In this document: piece by piece, positions 51,065 through 52,206 of the stretch
How positions within the stretch are numbered: the stretch's first letter is position 1
How the letters are laid out: the number at the start of each line of letters is the position of its first letter
Made by a program: the position numbers and the translations under genes
The notes under the pieces: generated by a model
What the model was told of the DNA's origin: nothing
The model's input: the letters and a program-made list of their open reading frames with translations, nothing else
The model's database searches: none
From: Streptomyces exfoliatus
GTDB lineage: Bacteria > Actinomycetota > Actinomycetes > Streptomycetales > Streptomycetaceae
Length of the DNA stretch: 52,206 nucleotides
Direction: 5' to 3'
NCBI RefSeq assembly: GCF_000725545.1
Contig: NZ_JNZP01000034.1
Location: 1-52,206, forward strand

Positions 51065-51092
51065 CCATTCACGCGCCTGTGTTGTTGAATGG
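51065..51092. promoter_or_regulatory. LysR-type operator between the MFS and LysR genes
   Basis: CCATTCA (51065-51071) and TGAATGG (51086-51092) form a perfect 7-bp inverted repeat with a 14-base spacer in an 83-base divergent gap. GTGACC (51061-51066) and TTGAAT (51085-51090) could be the -35 and -10 of the LysR gene, so the operator overlaps its promoter, consistent with autoregulation. Confidence 0.55.
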
Positions 51093-51096
51093 GCCG

Positions 51097-52080
51097 GTGG
51101 TCGCCCCCTCCTCCTCTTCCCCCTCGTCCCCGTACGACGCCGATCCCCGGCTGCTGCGCGCCTTCACCGCCGTCGCCGAGGAACTCCACTTCACCCGGGC
51201 CGCCGCCCGCCTCTACGTCGCCCAGCAGGCCCTCAGCCGCGACATCCGGCGCCTGGAGCGCGAACTGGGCGCCGAGCTCTTCGTACGGACCACCCGGCAG
51301 GTGTCCCTCAGCCCGGACGGCGAGCGCCTCCTCCCGTACGCGCGGCGGGTGCTCGCCGCCCACGACGAGCTGACCGAGGCGTTCCGCTCCGCTTCCCGGC
51401 CCCTCCTCGTCGACCTGAACACCCCCGGCCTCGCGCACGAGCGCGTCCTGCGCCGGGCCCGTGAACTCGCCCCCGAGCAGGAGCTGATGGCCCGCTACGA
51501 GAGCGGGCTCACCGGAGCCGTGCGGCACATCGTCGCCGGACGGCTCGACACCTCCTTCGGCCGGTACGGAGGGCTCGACGCCGGGCTGCGGGCGCGGCTC
51601 GGCTCCCAGTTCGTGCGGTACGAGCGGATGGCCGTGATACTCCCCGAGGACCACCCGCTCGCCGGTCTGCCCGAGGTGCCGCTCGCCGGTCTCGCCGGGG
51701 AGCGGATCTACGCGGGCGCGGGCAACGAACGCACGCTGGAGTGGACCGACCTCGCCGCCCGGCTCTTCGCCGGACGCGGCATCGAGGTCGCCCCGCCCGC
51801 GCCGCTGGCGATCGGCCACGAGGAGTTCCGCCGCATCATGGCCAAGCACCGCAACCCGGTCCTCGCCGTCGTCGACTTCCCGCCCATGCCGGGCTGCGTC
51901 CTGCGGCCGCTCGTCGACCCCGTACCCCTGTCACCCGTGAGCCTGGTGTGGCGCAAGGGGCTGCGCCATCCCGGCCTCGACGCGCTGCGGGCCGCCGCCG
52001 CCGAGCTGGGGGCGGAAGAGGGATGGCTGGAGCGCCCCTCCGGCTCCTGGCTGCCCCAGGACGAGCCGGGACTGGCCTGA
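51097..52080 (+). CDS. LysR-family transcriptional regulator
   Basis: This is a ~327-residue regulator. The N-terminal winged helix (about residues 17-76) reads RLLRAFTAVAEELHFTRAAA followed by RLYVAQQALSRDIRRLEREL, with a linker helix after it. The effector-binding domain is the periplasmic-binding-protein-like fold (MAVILPEDHPLAGLPEVPLA). The GTG at 51097 is chosen because a possible -10 box lies six bases upstream, suggesting a leaderless mRNA; a GTG at 51079 is the alternative. It is divergent from the MFS gene and the shared inverted repeat is its likely operator. The effector is unknown. Confidence 0.9.
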   Translation: MVAPSSSSPSSPYDADPRLLRAFTAVAEELHFTRAAARLYVAQQALSRDIRRLERELGAELFVRTTRQVSLSPDGERLLPYARRVLAAHDELTEAFRSASRPLLVDLNTPGLAHERVLRRARELAPEQELMARYESGLTGAVRHIVAGRLDTSFGRYGGLDAGLRARLGSQFVRYERMAVILPEDHPLAGLPEVPLAGLAGERIYAGAGNERTLEWTDLAARLFAGRGIEVAPPAPLAIGHEEFRRIMAKHRNPVLAVVDFPPMPGCVLRPLVDPVPLSPVSLVWRKGLRHPGLDALRAAAAELGAEEGWLERPSGSWLPQDEPGLA

Positions 52081-52141
52081 AGGGGACTTGACGGGTACCT
52101 ACAAGGGCCGGCGAGTGAGCCGAAGGGGCGCGGCCGGGGGA

Positions 52142-52201
52142 ACAGGGCCGAGCGCGCGGAGCCTCCCGAGGAACGAGGGAGGCGAGCACGGTCGGCCCTG
52201 T
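52142..52201. terminator. Nested hairpin at the window end
   Basis: ACAGGGCCGA pairs with TCGGCCCTGT (10 bp, outer), and GCCTCCC pairs with GGGAGGC (7 bp, inner). It lies ~60 bases after the LysR stop and is probably its terminator. The strands between the two stems are asymmetric. Confidence 0.6.
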
Positions 52202-52206
52202 GAGCC

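Noticed and set aside
51836..52189. A minus-strand 117-codon frame at the window end
   Set aside because: It lies mostly opposite the LysR gene, has low-complexity Arg/Pro/Ala composition, lacks a ribosome-binding site and spans the nested hairpin.

Overview
The window is chromosomal DNA from a Streptomyces or very close actinomycete. Base composition is very G+C rich with strong third-position G/C bias. Marker genes in a typical Streptomyces order support this: mtrA-mtrB-lpqB, long-form hpf, secA, a 180-kDa-type NAD glutamate dehydrogenase, the pkaA/pkaB kinase pair, prfB, ftsE-ftsX, smpB and ssrA. It reads as core chromosome. No integrase, transposase, phage gene or CRISPR array was seen.

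Layout. (1) 1-88: the 3' end of a 5S rRNA and the terminator of an rRNA operon. (2) 145-5558 (minus): a tightly overlapping MoxR/DUF58/DUF4129/DUF4350/membrane-protein operon. It is divergent from mtrA-mtrB-lpqB (5889-10468), which is followed by a ComF-family gene. (3) 11390-12363: a long unexplained leader, a candidate raiA-type structured RNA, and the ribosome hibernation factor hpf. (4) 12569-21061: an orphan NarL-type regulator, a YcaQ-like DNA glycosylase, a GNAT enzyme, secA, an Rv3235-family protein, a DUF6912 protein, a HAD hydrolase and a DJ-1/PfpI protein. (5) 21493-26454: NAD-glutamate dehydrogenase. (6) 26556-30308: a GT87-type membrane glycosyltransferase, a TagGH-like polysaccharide exporter and a divergent TetR repressor whose probable operators flank the exporter promoter. 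(7) 30364-33944: a sugar ABC importer (two permeases and a lipoprotein, no ATPase of its own). (8) 34069-41571: an FHA-FtsK/SpoIIIE-like protein divergent from two membrane Ser/Thr kinases, PkaA and PkaB. (9) 41647-48417: prfB, a sortase-type LAETG wall protein, a small zinc-ribbon membrane protein, ftsEX, a secreted S41 protease, smpB and tmRNA. (10) 48610-52080: a secreted GH18-like protein with a DasR-like site, and an MFS exporter divergent from a LysR regulator.

Several clusters concern the cell envelope and growth control: MtrAB-LpqB signalling, SecA export, FtsEX, a CtpA-like protease, a sortase substrate, a TagGH exporter and the kinases. Trans-translation (smpB, ssrA), RF2 and HPF form a ribosome-maintenance theme.

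The most unusual items are four. First, a roughly 230-residue array rich in SGRT motifs lies between the Walker A-like and Walker B-like motifs of the FHA-FtsK protein, next to two Ser/Thr kinases. Second, a probable structured RNA precedes hpf. Third, a Cna-B/SdrD-B-like domain is inserted into an ABC permease. Fourth, a hairpin closely precedes the TTG start of pkaB. Start codons were refined using ribosome-binding sites, overlaps and family lengths. All family calls come from reading the translations by eye; no search was run.
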